64,000 bases of DNA from Corallium rubrum (Eukaryota; Cnidaria; Anthozoa; Scleralcyonacea; Coralliidae), in assembly GCA_964035015.1 (NCBI GenBank), contig OZ036008.1:756001-820000 (forward strand), written 5' to 3'. The notes under the pieces are model-generated. The model ran no database searches, was not told the origin of the DNA, and saw nothing but the letters and a program-made list of their open reading frames with translations. Position 1 is the first letter of the stretch, and every line of letters begins with the position of its first letter. Shown in pieces: positions 1 through 11,644 of this stretch. The translations under genes were made by a program, and so were the position numbers.

Positions 1-287
1 CATCCCAAAGCTAAGCTTACTACAGAATCAAGAAATCTACAAAGCCACCTTTCAAGCTAGATAATATAACCGCATCCGGTGTTCCTTCAAATCTTCATTA
101 ATATAAACACACCCAGCCGACAATATTTGAAAACTGATCATAAACCGCGAAAATAAACATCTTGAACCTCAAAATATGAGTTAAACCAAGACAACAAATG
201 GAACGGTGATATTTCGACTTTAGTTGCAAAGTCATCATCAGACCTAGTGTCTAGAATGAAATATCTATACAAATTTCTATATACAAT

Positions 288-350
288 TATATATATATAT
301 ATATATATATACAAGGATGGGGAAATATGATTAAAATAACTGGTCTACAG

Positions 351-410
<60 letters not shown>
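288..410. repeat. (TA)n microsatellites
   Basis: Two AT dinucleotide tracts (288-311 and 353-410) are separated by 40 bases of ordinary AT-rich sequence. The flanking bases 1-780 show no coding signal that I can support and probably belong to an intron or spacer downstream of the exon at 781-953. Confidence 0.9.
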
Positions 411-412
<2 letters not shown>

Positions 413-780
413 ACGGAGTTGGCCGTAGCTGCACTATAGCTAAAACGAGAAGCTTCAAAAACACGCTTTACCTCGCGTTTTGGATGAATTCGTTCTACGT
501 GGCAAGCGATTTTCAAGTTTCATGTACTTTAGTCCAGATTTTTTCTCGTCACAAAGAAAATCCACCGACAGGAAAGAGTTTTATGAAGAACACGTTAAAA
601 AACTACGATTTCTTATTTTTTTCTAAACAGCACTAGACTCTCAAGGCTTGTGTATTACAACGACAGATAATTTTTCTCGTCACACTATAGAGAGAGTCCA
701 CGCGAACAGGAAAATGTTGAAACTGGCTTTGTTCACTATCGGCTGTACGTTTAATCTGTTTAGTATTGTATAAAGCTTAC

Positions 781-953
781 CTGTTGTAGGCCTAATGGCC
801 AGTCAGAATCCGGATGTCCTTGAAAAGCTTCATGTGTATCTGTAGTTTGTCTTGATTCCTCCGTAGCTAACGAAGCAAACTGTGTTTCGAAATCAGATCG
901 ATTGTCCTTGGAATGTTTGTCATGATGAGACGGATTGTGCAGCGATTTATCAA
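781..953 (-). CDS. Exon of unidentified host gene (Tudor-like gene, downstream exon)
   Basis: This is the most 3' visible exon of the minus-strand gene whose main exon is at 3489-3985. On the minus strand it follows a textbook acceptor (pyrimidine run then TTTTGCAG) and ends at CAG|GTAAGC. It needs one base from the preceding exon, which is what the exon at 3281-3381 leaves over, and it ends in phase 0. The encoded stretch is polar, rich in His, Ser, Asp and Gln (NPSHHDKHSKDN), and looks disordered. No domain is recognised. The gene continues past the left edge of the window, so its end is not seen. Confidence 0.7.
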
Positions 954-3280
954 CTGCAAAAGAGAGAAACACGAGAGAAGGACCTAATTATCCATCAAAG
1001 AATAGAGTTGGGATTTTTCCAGTTGTGTATACAATGATTCTACAGAATCAATTTCTACAGTGTAGGCTGTATCATTACGCGCTTATTACGTTTACAAGAT
1101 TTGCTAAAATATGTCGAAATACAGCGCGTAGTGGATTAAAAATAAACTGTCGCTGATAAAATTATTTATAATGTGCCCTAGTAACAGAAATATGAATAAC
1201 AAAATAGTAACGTGCGCAGCAAAAACAATTCATTGTCAGTGGAGAGAATGTCCATGCTTTTTTCACAGTGAAAGACAAAAGTCCTTCGGCTCGAAAAAGC
1301 TGTGCTTCGTACAACGTCTTAAATCTTAACCCATTCAAGGCGGCATCCTTCTTTTAAGTCGCATGTATTTTATGAACCGGCTAACGCCAGCAATGAATCG
1401 AACGACGGAAAGCATTTAAGAACAAGTTGCAGAACTATCCCTCGGCTCTGTCAAACAGCATCTGAGTTTCAAGTCGCGTGGATTTTACTCTACCTGTAAC
1501 GCCAGATTTCGTCACAGAGCCGATCCATCGACGGGAAAGGGTTCATTATTTATATACCATGTTCGATAATTTGCAACAGCAAGTAGATTTCAGGCATGCT
1601 TGTGTAGCTTTCATGTCAGGCGAAGGCCGGTTAAACACAGAGTAGAACGTCAAACAGGTTTTAGCCATTAAGACAAACCACTGCTAAAACCATTGTCACT
1701 TTCTGATCCAGAAAGGGACAATGGTTTTAAGAAAGTGACAATGGTTTTAACTGTTGGTGTACATATAAAGAAAATGCTCGAAATTTCCAGATTGGTAGTA
1801 AACTTAGAAAGTTAAATATACACTGCAAAAAAGCCTGAAAGGTTGCAGAGATAGAGAGAGCAAGTAGATATATGTATGATGTAAGATTTCCGGTAATATT
1901 AGCCAGAGAAAAGCGAGGGATATAGAAATTTACTCCATGCTCCCTTCTCGACTTGTATGCATCATGCCGCGATTAGCCTCGTGTTTGAATGCAGAATGAT
2001 CAAACAATCTAGTAATCATATAATATTAAACTATGATGAAACTTGTTAAAAAGAGAGAGTGCTGGCTATATAGGCAGTGTTTTGGATAGAGCAATAAAAG
2101 CGAAAAGTAGAGAACTGCCCATATTTCTAGTAACAAAATATTGATATCTCTGCAAGCATATAGCCCTTCGTCACATTTGGGTTCCGCTCGAAACGTCAGT
2201 ATTTCGTTGCTTAAAATCTTGCTAGTTTACCACCTTTTCGCTTTTCTATGATCAAACTGTCCTGTTGCCTTATATTCGAAACGTGTTTTTTCCTCAGTTT
2301 CAACGCCGATGCATCTGCAAGCATGTCCTATATATGGGGAACCAATATTATCTTATTACAAAACCAAAATTCTTAGATATCGATATCGTAGAATTTTCTA
2401 TACCCCAACAAAATATATATATTAATATTAGTTCAGGAAACTAAAGTCAACATATACATAACATTTAAACTAATGCCTTAAATATCGTTGCCACTAGTGC
2501 AGTCAGAACCGTGGTCAGACAAAGCTTTCTGTAAATGACTGATTGTGGTCAATTATTCTATAAGCTCGATCTTACCCCGACGTCAAAATGGATGATTGTT
2601 GTTTTCTAGGTTCTTCGTCTATCTCTTTATGAACTACCGAAGCATTTCTTCTTCTGCTTTGCAGAGTTTTTCAATCCTTTCTGGTTCTCACTCTATATAA
2701 TCATTGTGATCTATCTCGCTGATAGTTAGACGAATTAGCGAGGATACAATATTATAAGAACGAGCCACTGCCAGCAATAACGTCACCCGAACTGCCATAA
2801 ACCATTATAGCCTAAATCCTTTATTTAGTAGTCTTAGTTAACGGCCCTTCGCATGCATTAGACATTAACCCTTAGTTTTTTCTTTAATTTTGACCATGTA
2901 CCGGTAAAAAAATACACACGAGACCAAAGATTTTCGTAGAATTTTAGAATTGTACTCTCTATGTATGTTCACTTGTTTACAACCAAGTGTAAAGAAGACA
3001 GGTCAACAAGAGTATAGTTGAACTGTGTAAAAATCAATCGTTTTACTCCACTAGAATCTAAGCAACAGAATTGTGCCTTAAAGTCGTAATATACAGTAAA
3101 CATTAGTAGGGATTAACGTTTTACCAGAAGCAGGGAAAAGCAGGAAAAGAGACTAATTTGTGTAAATTGTTGGCAGTTCGTATAGCCGGTTTGTGTACAC
3201 AGAACTATTTCAAGCTTAATGCTTCATTCTCGACTTAATTCAGGTACTAATCGGCTATATATTATTTTCAATAAACTTAC
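954..3280 (-). other. Intron of the host gene
   Basis: This is the interval between two phase-matched exons, bounded by GTAAGT at its upstream (right) end and TTTTGCAG at its downstream (left) end. It is AT-rich with no open reading frame worth reporting. A short snap-back repeat around AACCATTGTCACTTTCT lies at about 1688-1755. I see no mobile element with clear ends. Confidence 0.6.
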
Positions 3281-3381
3281 CTGAAATGGGTTCGTCGTGG
3301 ACAGGGCCAGAAAAATTAAGAAAACCACTGAGATTTCCTTCTTTAGATAACACATTACTGCTTATTCTGAGAACACTTGAC
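3281..3381 (-). CDS. Exon of unidentified host gene (middle exon)
   Basis: This 101-base minus-strand exon lies between a strong acceptor (TTTTATTCTAG) and a strong donor (TTTCAG|GTAAGT). The first base completes the AG left by the upstream exon to give an Arg codon, then 33 codons are open, and one base is carried into the next exon. That three-exon phase agreement is the best evidence that this is a real gene. The peptide is short, Ser/Asn/Gly-rich and has no recognisable domain. It has no ATG-initiated frame of its own. Confidence 0.72.
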
Positions 3382-3488
3382 CTAGAATAAAAGCAGCACA
3401 TGGTAAAAACATTTCGGTCAAAAACTATTACACGTTGAGAGCTTCATGTCGTGTTCAACAACAAATAACTCAGTTTATAGCAACACAC

Positions 3489-3985
3489 CTTGGTTGGTTT
3501 GAATCAATTTGTTCGGGCAAAAGATGACTAGGAATGTTCGTGCCCGCTTTTGAGCTTTGAGAGTAAGTATTGTGAGTCTCAGATGGCAGCTCACTGCCCA
3601 TTGATTCATAGACACGTTGTTCGCTGAATGAACCAAACTTCTGTTCTTTTAGCCCAATATCAGAGTCTCTATCTAGCATAGTCCTATCCCTGAACGTCTC
3701 CCAAGACGACATAGGATGAATCACAGGAGTTTTTGGCCAAATCCACGGCGGCATGCCCCAAAATCCTACCCAAGTAAGCTTATCTCCTAGCACTCGTTCG
3801 ACTGCGCCGTCAGCAAACTTGACTGTGTAGCCATCAGTATGCCTCGCTTGAACGGTACCGGGATAGAAACTTCCGTCGCTTCGTCGTGCATAGATAGAGT
3901 TGCTAATAATTAGCAAAGGTGCACGGTTTTGTACGGACGCCATGTGAGCTTTCGTCCAGTTCAGCCCTGGCTGTGCTTGGGACTT
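3489..3985 (-). CDS. Host gene exon with Tudor-like (DUF4537/SGF29-type) domain
   Basis: This minus-strand exon codes for about 165 residues. Residues near the start, YARRSDGSFYPGTVQ then DGYTVKFADG and AVERVLGDKL, have the rhythm of a small Tudor-like barrel (x-A-R-R-x-D-G-x-F-Y-x-G-T-V), as in DUF4537 or SGF29-type domains that bind modified tails or peptides. The rest is low-complexity and polar. The exon is preceded by TTGCAG, at the end of a 97-base intron that starts with GTAAGC at 4082. It ends at CCAAG|GTGTGT in phase 2, matching the exon at 3281-3381. Which protein this is cannot be said; the domain call is by pattern only. It could also be another barrel of the same fold. Confidence 0.6.
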
Positions 3986-4082
3986 CTGCAACTCCCGGTA
4001 GATCCAAATATTGATCCACTATGAACTAAACGTTGCCTGGAGAGTTACTTATAAACCAAGTGACTAGACTGTATCAGCTTAC

Positions 4083-4119
4083 CGCCCAAGAAAGGTGTGT
4101 TTCGAGAAGAACCAACTTG
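4083..4119 (-). CDS. Possible short upstream exon of the Tudor-like gene
   Basis: A 37-base minus-strand segment runs from a pyrimidine-rich acceptor (CTTATTCTAAAG) to GGGCG|GTAAGC. It is open in the frame that joins the next exon in phase 0. It is so short that chance is a serious alternative; a longer exon in another frame ending at the same donor is also open but would not keep the phase. Confidence 0.35.
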
Positions 4120-5790
4120 CTTTAGAATAAGAACGGAGCGGCTCGAATAACGGTACACTCGAAACCCCCAAAAAGATATTCCAGCCCTGCGAACTGATAA
4201 ATTTTAAGTGGCAGGTTTCCGTAGGCGTAGCACCAATACCAGTTAGCTTCAGTAGCAAATGTCAGAGGAATGTAAAGGGAAAATGAGAAAAAGAACTGAA
4301 AAGCCCCCCTAGCTTGGAGTCACTGATAGAAAGCCTTGTTCAACCAGTTCTTGCACAGGCCACATACAAAAGCTTATCGCAACTTGGATAAACAAAGAAA
4401 TTTAATAAGATTATTCAAGCATTTCTAGTTACGTAAATGCACTCATCTGGAGAATGCTTCCGAAAATTTTCCCCCAAGGCAATTCGGTTCATGGCCAATG
4501 TAGCCGACACGAAGGCCACGTTGTGAAGCCTCGAAGCGTTTAATTGGCGTTTTTTGCTCTATTTCTCGTTTCTGTAGCAAAATAGGCTTTCTACTACTCG
4601 GTGTTCGTGACGTGTTTTGATAGTAGATATATGTCTGTTGTTGCCGACCAAACTGAAACAGCAGGGGCGGACTTGTTATTGCCGCGGTGCATGACCGGCT
4701 CATATACCGGTCGCCAGGAGAAACGCGCTCTGCGCTTTTGAATTAAATCCCTTTCCGTTTTACACCAGTTTCGTTTAACGGCTATATAGAACTCGATGTA
4801 ATCGCAGTGTTGGCAGTTCTTAACCTTCACACATTGTTCTTTTTTCGTAGAGAATTCCAAACACCTTCCGTCGTCCACAAACATTCGAGATGCCGTCTTA
4901 TCGTCGTGCGTGTCACCGGGCAGCACACTTCAAATGGTTTCAAGAATGGCGCGGGAAATAAATCGAAAAACGAAAAGAAAATAAGCGCGGAGTCCTTTAA
5001 CACCGTACAAAAAAAAAATATCTGGAATCATGGACATCTGATTTTCATTCAAGTTCTCATAACCCTTTACCGCTTATGTTGTATCTTCTTCTCATGCCGA
5101 GAGGTCGGAAATGACTCTTTTCAATTGACAACGAAGCCAAGAGATGTTTCACGAGTTGTTATAAACCCATTCTTAAAATGGAAACCAATTTAAATATTCT
5201 TTTATGGGCATCAATCATACCTCGTTTGTGAGTGTGTAATTCAAACGAATCTTTGCTTCATAACGAGGCTACAAGAGCTATAGAGTATTTTAAATGGCTG
5301 TCATTTTGGAAGAGTTCTGTGTGTCAAACTCTTCGAATCATTGAAACTTCCTTAAAATGCTACTATGAAAGTGTTTTGGTCACGACATGCGAATCATTGC
5401 ACGAAGTATAGTTATCCTTTCGTGAGGTTACCACGCATATCAAGTCTATTTGGGGACATGTCGGACAGATGGCTGCGTGATCACGTGGATCAATTGACGT
5501 CAGAGGCTCTCAAATGCTAAGTTCAAAGAACGAGTGGTATTTGTAACTGCATATCGCGTGTCGATGTTGAAAGATCGAGTGAGCGAGATTTTCAACATGC
5601 ACGTTTCCCAGTGCTAAGCTGTTTTTCTTCAGATAATTTAGTGCTAAATGATTTTTGTCTTTTAAGTAATTTATTTTTTGTTCTAAACAGATAAAGAAAT
5701 ATACTACAACACTTTGTTACAAAGCTACTGTCCATACCTACGTACATTTTATTGCCGGCAGCGGCTATGTTCCCGTGCAGATATATCTGC

Positions 5791-5795
<5 letters not shown>
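4120..5795. other. No supported gene; upstream part of host locus
   Basis: Minus-strand open stretches at 4443-4703 and 4594-4926 overlap in different frames. The second has an ATG and a Cys-rich stretch (CVKVKNCQHC) and could hold the first exon of the gene below. No donor or acceptor pairs convincingly, so I do not call it. Confidence 0.3.

Positions 5796-5862
<67 letters not shown>
5796..5862. repeat. (TA)n microsatellite
   Basis: This is a pure AT dinucleotide run of about 67 bases. The next 1 kb (5863-6865) is AT-rich with only short chance reading frames. Confidence 0.9.
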
Positions 5863-6865
5863 TAAAGCAAGTTTGTAACATGGATGTTACAAAGCTGGCG
5901 GATGGTTCAAGAGTGCTCGATACCATGAAAGGTAGAGCGTAATAAAATAGTTAAAATCATGGCCAGAAATGCGGGACAGTCAGCGCAATGCATCGCGGGC
6001 GCATAAATTAGCCAAATTCTATGCCTGGAATAGGAATATCAGACATCTTAAAAGAACTTAGAACCTAAAATAAACCAAAAGAACTTAGAATAATATAAAT
6101 TTAAATCAGTTAAACAATGTGGCAAAGATTTCTTGAATGTATAATCTTTTAATGAAATGAAGTGAACAGAATATTTTATAACTTGACAAGTACAAAAGTA
6201 CACCAAAATATATTGAATTTGGAGGAATTTTTTTGTATTTTGGAGCCCTTCGTACCCTCATTAAGTTAGTCAGCGGCTGTACGTATAAATGTTTTCAAAA
6301 TTGTTGACAAGAAGGCACTGAAACGCTCGTAATTTTGGAGTATTTCGCACTTTGTCTTCTCTGGAACGCTTGCATTGGTAACAGGATCAGCTTACAGTTT
6401 TCATAAAAAACAGACTATTTTAAAGGTATTTGGCGGAGCGAATACAAGCTAAGATGTCTCTAAATCAACACAAAATGAAGAATGAAACATGGTACAAGAA
6501 ATGTGGACGTGTGCATTTCGTCGTCGAACACTTCGAACAATACTACACTGGCCTGAACTTAGCATATAATGGGGATTTTGCTGTACTTAATAGGAGTTTA
6601 CGTTGCGAAATAATATTGTAAAATTGACTTACTCGGGCGGAGTATTGGAAAATCGTGACATATCAAGAGTTTACAAGACCACTCATTGAGGTATTTTATA
6701 GATTTGTAGACGTGTGCACTTTGCAAATTCTGTTTTGTTTCAGTTTGCGCATCGCATTTGTATGTTTTTAGTGTTAAAGCTTAGTATTTCCGCCATCTTG
6801 AATTCGCAAAATTGGTTACTTGTGCGCATAACTGGCAGCCATACTGTCCTTAATTTCTCGCCATG

Positions 6866-6957
6866 GGTTTCGTCACTACTCCGAGTTTCACGCGTATTGC
6901 GATCTTCAGGTACCTAAAGATCGCAATACGCGTGAAACTCGGAGTAGTGACGAAACC
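6866..6957. repeat. Perfect 41-bp inverted repeat (hairpin)
   Basis: The left arm 6866-6906 (GGTTTCGTCACTACTCCGAG...) is matched base for base by the right arm 6917-6957, with a 10-base loop holding GGTACC. It contains no gene. Such a near-perfect arm length points to a small foldback element or a recent snap-back event. Confidence 0.9.
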
Positions 6958-6970
6958 ATTTTAACTATTT

Positions 6971-6975
<5 letters not shown>

Positions 6976-7018
<43 letters not shown>
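6976..7018. repeat. (TA)n microsatellite
   Basis: This is a pure AT dinucleotide tract right after the hairpin at 6866-6957. Confidence 0.9.
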
Positions 7019-7020
<2 letters not shown>

Positions 7021-7115
7021 TCAAGAGCCAGCATTCAGCAAATTGTTCCAAATACAGCATATAAATTTTCAAGAGGAACTTCATTTAATCTTCAATTTAA
7101 TTCAATTCAATTCAA

Positions 7116-7183
7116 TTCACAATGTTTCGGGGTCTAGCCCATTCTTCAGGTCCTGATGGGGCTAGACCCCGAAACGTTGTGAA
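7116..7183. repeat. Inverted repeat with GGGGTCTAGCCC arms
   Basis: The left arm 7116-7140 and right arm 7158-7183 pair over about 25 bases with one or two mismatches. They flank TTCTTCAGGTCCTGAT, and the right arm ends CCCCGAAACGTTGTGAA. A short (AATTC)n tract precedes it. Motifs of the form CTGATG...CCGAAACGTTG recur near the ends of retroelements in animal genomes; no such element is visible next to it. Confidence 0.7.
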
Positions 7184-7486
7184 TTGGTAAGTGGGGCTCA
7201 ACAGCCTTGGAAGGCAGCCCCCTTGCTCTGGGTTATACAGAACAATAAATTCAGCTAGACCTTCACTTGTGTGTTGGTTGGGCTTTCCATGTCGGATTCA
7301 CTGACTGCAACAATGTGGCTGGTGTTTCCTATAGGCATGCTGATGAACTTTGACATGAGTGAAACAGACAACTTTTTTATATAAGAATGTGACCACATAT
7401 CTCTCTCACTGTTTATTGGATTTCCCCACCCCCATTCCTGGAAAAACTTGGTCTTACACACTTGCAAACTGTCACAAGGGTTCTAA

Positions 7487-7835
7487 GGGGGTGTTTGTAT
7501 GAGAGGCGAGTCAGCCCGGTAAGCGGGATAGCCCGGTAAGCGAGATCTCACTGTGTAGTTATTTTCCTGTTAAAAATTCCTCTGTGTTTATATGGCCAAG
7601 CGGGCTAGCCCAGTTAGCGAGATCTCACTTGAAAGAGGCGAGATCTCGGTAAGCGGGCTGGCCGCTTACCGGGATGATTTTTCAAAGGGATGCCGATGCT
7701 ATCTATTGTCGTTGTTGTAAAATCATCCCGGTAGGCAGGATGAAATTCGTTCATATACTAACGCGAGCCAGAATTCATCCCGCTTACCGGGCTATCCAGG
7801 TAAGTGGGCTGGCTCGCCTCCATATAAACAGCCCC
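7487..7835. mobile_element. PIF/Harbinger-like MITE
   Basis: The ends GGGGGTGTTTGTATGAGAGG (left) and, read inward from the right, GGGGCTGTTTATATGGAGG are imperfect terminal inverted repeats. The trinucleotide TAA stands on both sides (7484-7486 and 7836-7838), the target-duplication type of PIF/Harbinger elements. The interior is made of inverted copies of a GCCCGGTAAGCGGG-type motif. It has no coding capacity. Similar motifs recur at about 61.9-62.4 kb. Confidence 0.65.
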
Positions 7836-7852
7836 TAAAACAACAAGAAAAT

Positions 7853-8080
7853 ATCAAAGTCCAATTTGGACAAATTTGAAAATGATACTGAAATGTCCCA
7901 TTAAAAACATGTTTTAAAACATTTAAAATTTTGCTCAAAAGTGCTGTCAAGAATGCAGAAAATGCCATTTCAGAGATCCAAATTTCAACAATTTCCATGG
8001 GGGGGGGGGGGGGGGGATGTCCCCGGACCCCCTAGAAGTGTAAGTTTGACTAAGGTATCAAAATTCCTAGATGCGCCCCT
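7853..8080. mobile_element. hAT-like non-autonomous repeat, copy 1
   Basis: This shares a core with the copies at 10140-10408 and 13030-13200 (CCAATTTGGACAAA, then AAATGCCATTT). It ends in GATGCGCCCCT, close to the CCGCCCCTG end seen in copy 2. It holds a run of 17 G at about 8000. It interrupts the BEL/Pao integrase remnant next to it. Confidence 0.5.
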
Positions 8081-8267
8081 CTTTAATGATAAAAGGGCCA
8101 AAGTAATCCACACCCGTGTATGTGAATGGTGGTGCTGGCGTGATACGATCCCTCGGTAGATCTGCCATTTTCTGATCGTTCGGCTTACCACGGTGGCGAC
8201 GACAAAACACACCGACTTCGAAATCAGTGACTCGGCGAACTGCTGGCTGCTGCGTTACATTTGACAA
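8067..8267 (-). pseudogene. BEL/Pao integrase fragment
   Basis: A minus-strand frame contains CRRHRGKPNDQKMADLP followed by PFTYTGVDYFGPF. This is the junction between the zinc-binding region and the first catalytic Asp region of BEL/Pao integrases (the family has Y-x-G-x-D-Y-F-G-P). The frame is cut at the left by the hAT-like repeat. It belongs with the fragments at 8860-8975 and 10683-11275 as one decayed element on the minus strand. Confidence 0.7.
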
Positions 8268-8859
8268 TCCAATACTTTTCCCGAAGCGCTGCGATAATGT
8301 CCTTGCGAATAATTATCAATTATTGGACGAGTCTGAGCAAAATATCATGATTTGTCAGTGGCGAGCTGCTAGTTATTTGCCGATGCCGAAGGCAGAGGCA
8401 AATAACTAGTAGCGAGACACTGACAAATCATGATATTTTGCGATAGACGAGTTCAATAATTGATTTATCATTCATAAAATAGTTAAAAATTTGAAATGCC
8501 TGAAGTAAGAGATCGCCACTCTTCTCTCTGTCTTCGGCATACTAAAATCTTCGTAAAACTTACTTTTTGTTGGCACGAGTCTTGCTTTTTATCTCACTAA
8601 AACTTCCTTTTCACTATTTCTTTTCTGAAGTACATTGTCGTTATGGATGCTTCCAAATACCCTCGATTATTTCCTCGGATAGCTCAAGAACTAGCCGCCA
8701 TGTTTACGAAAATTATTTGCCGTCAGCAGCGTTATCGCTAGTGCGCATGCTCATAAAATTATTTGCAGCAGAAAAATTATTTGCACTCAGTTATTTGCAG
8801 GTAAATTAACCAATCAGAATGCAGGATAGAAACGAAATGAATGATAACGAGCGTTGTTA

Positions 8860-8975
8860 CATGATTCTTGTAAGGCAGGATAACTTAGTAAATCTGTGCG
8901 AGTAAGACGACCGCCAACTCGAAGAATTCCGTCTTCCAGGCATGGGTCAAGGCGATATATAGGGCTGATTACTCG
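8860..8975 (-). pseudogene. BEL/Pao integrase N-terminal fragment
   Basis: The minus-strand frame reads RLDPCLEDGILRVGGRL, a close match to the conserved L-D-P-x-L-x-x-x-G-(I/L)-L-R-V-G-G-R-L block at the start of BEL/Pao integrases. The sequence on either side is not collinear with a BEL pol, so this is a broken remnant. Confidence 0.65.
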
Positions 8976-8989
8976 GGCTACTGTGGTTA

Positions 8990-10139
8990 TTATTTTTATT
9001 ATTTTTATTTTTTTGCGACGCGTTATTAGTCCTCCGCGCGACCGCTGGCGATATTGACCAAGAAGCTTTGCGAAACTGAGGCATGTGACAATATCTATGC
9101 ATGTGACCAGTGCATGACTGCATGTGCCTTCTTTGAGTATTTCTTTTTGACTGGGTGAGTGCCCTTTCTCGTCTCGGACGTGTTTTGTGTGCTCACAGAC
9201 ATAGTTATTGGGCAGTAATGTCGCTGGCAAGTATCTTGATATTATTATATACGCTTACAATCGCACACGCTGTTCATTAAAACGCTGTAGGCCTACGTTG
9301 TACATGTGTGGAAATAATATTTTCTTTCTTTGCTTTCCTGATCCGGTCTGATCACTCGTCTCGGATGTGTTCTCTGTATTCACAGACATAGTTATTGGTC
9401 AGTAATTTCGCTGGCAAGTACGCCGTTAATAATAGTTGTGTTGATATTTAATACCTGAAGAGACTCGACATATGAACGCTGTGTACATGTGTGGAAATAC
9501 GTTAATAAATACCGGCAATCGTGTTTTGTTATTGCAAATTGTGTTTTCTATCGGAGAATTGGATTGTGTTTTGACTTTTGTCTGTGACCAATGTGTTAGT
9601 AGACTTCAGATTTCAGTAGCCCGAGTGAACGCCTGACCAGGCGTCTTGTTTTCTTAATATTCACTTTCTACGTTTTCTGTAGCTCTCGTTGGTCTACGTT
9701 GCTTTCGAGTTTGATTGCGTTGAGAGCAATTATCTCTTTACCAAACTCAAGGGTCTGAACAAACTTCAGAATGGCAGTTTCAGCTTCTTCTAGATCTTGA
9801 ACAGAGAGGGGAGAGGAAAAGCTGCTGGAATCTTTAGATGAGGTCATCTTTCAGACGGTATATAGGCGTTGAGTTTCCATTGGTTTCCACTTCTATGCTA
9901 ACAGTCTCACTATTTAGTTCTATAGGCGAGCTCGCCTACTGGTCTGTAAGAGGGTGGTAAAGGGTATTTTCGTGACCCGTGAATTGCCAATATATTTTCT
10001 TGTGAAATGCCGGAATTTTGTGTCGTGGAACGTGATTTGTATTCCAGCCGTGAGCCGTGATTGTCGATAATAATTGTCCGTTAAATGAGAATGAAGTACT
10101 GAAGTTGTCGTGAACTGTGATTAAGCATTACGTATTTTA
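8990..10139. other. Interspersed-repeat spacer
   Basis: There is no gene. Two related segments at about 9170-9240 and 9352-9420 (both CTCGTCTCGGA..GTGTT, then CACAGACATAGTTATTGG) show a local duplication of about 180 bases spacing. The block appears to be inserted into the decayed BEL/Pao. Confidence 0.45.
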
Positions 10140-10408
10140 TAATTTTAATGCCGTGTAATTTTCTCAATATTAAAAGTTTAGAAAACACCAATTTGGACAA
10201 AATCTTTTGTAAAAATGATAAAATGTCCATTAAAATATGTTTTAAAAGTTTCAAAATTTTGCTCAAATGTGCTGTCATATCGCGGGAAATGCCATTTTAG
10301 AGACGCTAATTACAAAAATTTTCCGGGGAAGTATGCCGCGGACCCCCACCCCTACAACTGTGGACCATAACTTTGACTGACGTTTTCAAAATCCTAAATC
10401 CGCCCCTG
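10140..10408. mobile_element. hAT-like non-autonomous repeat, copy 2
   Basis: This shares CCAATTTGGACAAA, TGTCCATTAAAA and AAATGCCATTTTAGAGA with the copy at 7853-8080 and ends ATCCGCCCCTG, a typical hAT-like terminal sequence (CAGGGGCGGAT when read inward). Left boundary uncertain. Confidence 0.5.
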
Positions 10409-10682
10409 ATTCTGAAGAATATATGAGCTTCAATCTACTCAGCTTCAACCTACTTCGCCTTCTGTGAATAATTGTCACAGAGTTGATTAAAAGTTCCCGT
10501 AATTTTTTTGTGAAACGTGAAATGGCAGTATTCTTATCCGTGAAATGAGAAATGACTTTTCTACTTCCCGTGAAACGTGATCCGTACCCCCACCCCCTTT
10601 ACCACCCTCCTGTAACACCTTCTTTGTGCGGAGAACTACAGCCACTGCCTTTTTTCAACCGGTGCCAATCGGGTAGGATTAC

Positions 10683-11275
10683 TCAACTCGCTGATTTCCG
10701 TTGCACTACTTGCGATGGTCTTCTTAACTTCTGGATCATCATCAGCAATTGACTCATGTCATCAGCATGGTTTCTGGGGCCATTCGTGCTCTGGTTGCCA
10801 AAGAAAGTATAGGCCTTAATTCTAATCATCGTCGATGCGTCTAAGGAGTGTAGCACCATCTCGCCCTCTCGAGGAATCATGTGCAGCATTTTCGTCGGTC
10901 TCAACGTATCTTCGAGAAGTCACGAATTAACTGCACGCGATTTGCCACAAATACATGGAATCTTTTTTCTCTCGTTGATGATGTAACGAAGGAGCGTCTT
11001 CGAATCGGTATAGTACATGAAGTCGGGTTGGTTATCCAGTTCCTTCTTTAACAACTGACGAATACGAACTAAGACTGTGGCTGCAGTAAGCTCCAGGCGT
11101 GGTATGGTGATCGCTTTAACCGGTGCAAGACGGGATTTGCTCATTAAGAAGGAACAACGTACACAATCATTCTCATCTCGTGAGCGAAGATACGCCATGG
11201 CTCCATAACCGATAGACCTCGCATCTGCGAAAATCTGAATCTGCTGAGTAACCACTGATCCAAATTTGGGGGGTC
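10683..11275 (-). pseudogene. BEL/Pao RNase H region and downstream, frameshifted
   Basis: Minus-strand codons give IQIFADARSIGYGAMAYLR, then SKSRLAPVKAITIPRLELT and YTDSKTLLRYI. These are the BEL/Pao RNase H blocks: F-x-D-A-S, the S-R-x-A-P-x-K-x-x-x-x-P-R-L-E-L block, and Y-T-D-S. Downstream, blocks typical of the BEL tether (FVANRVQLI and FLWQPEHEWP) appear in shifted frames with stops, so the gene is dead. The upstream RT part is missing because a Gypsy 3' LTR begins at 11276. Confidence 0.75.
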
Positions 11276-11439
11276 TGACACATCGTTGGGTAGAATGTAA
11301 AGTAGAAATAACACTTTATATCTTTAGGGTAATACATGTTAAACATAATCGCCATCACATCTCCCCAAGTACGTCCTTCGCCTGTTGTCTCTCGTCCCTA
11401 TCCCCGGATGTAAAGTGCCCGAAACCGCGGAACACTACA
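11276..11439 (-). repeat. Gypsy 3' LTR (minus strand)
   Basis: On the minus strand a purine tract (AAGGAAAGAGGGGA, about 11440-11453) is followed by TGTAGTGTTCCGCGG and about 164 bases later TGTCA, after which BEL coding sequence resumes. This is the arrangement expected of a polypurine tract plus 3' LTR (TG...CA). The matching 5' LTR was not found near 18.6 kb, so the exact right end is tentative. Confidence 0.55.
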
Positions 11440-11644
11440 TCCCCTCTTTCCTTACTTTTAAACTTTAAAACTATAATATGAACTGTAACTGTTTTTGTTT
11501 GTTCTTTAACTACAATACACAGTTTAAACCCAGATAACGAAGTCGTTCAGAGCTTTCGGTTTTCTAACGACTCTGCCGTCCGATCGTCTTAGTTTTACTT
11601 CTTGGTCAAGATAGGTATTTTTGTGGTCTGTGACATCAGGAGTC

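Noticed and set aside
7116-7183. Hammerhead ribozyme near CTGATG...CCCCGAAACG
   Set aside because: The core looks similar (CTGATG, stem, GAAAC), but the conserved A after CTGATG is missing and the stems I and III cannot be formed from the flanks.
7999-8016. Run of 17 G as a functional element
   Set aside because: Lies in a hAT-like repeat copy whose relatives have shorter G-runs; most likely a mononucleotide expansion.
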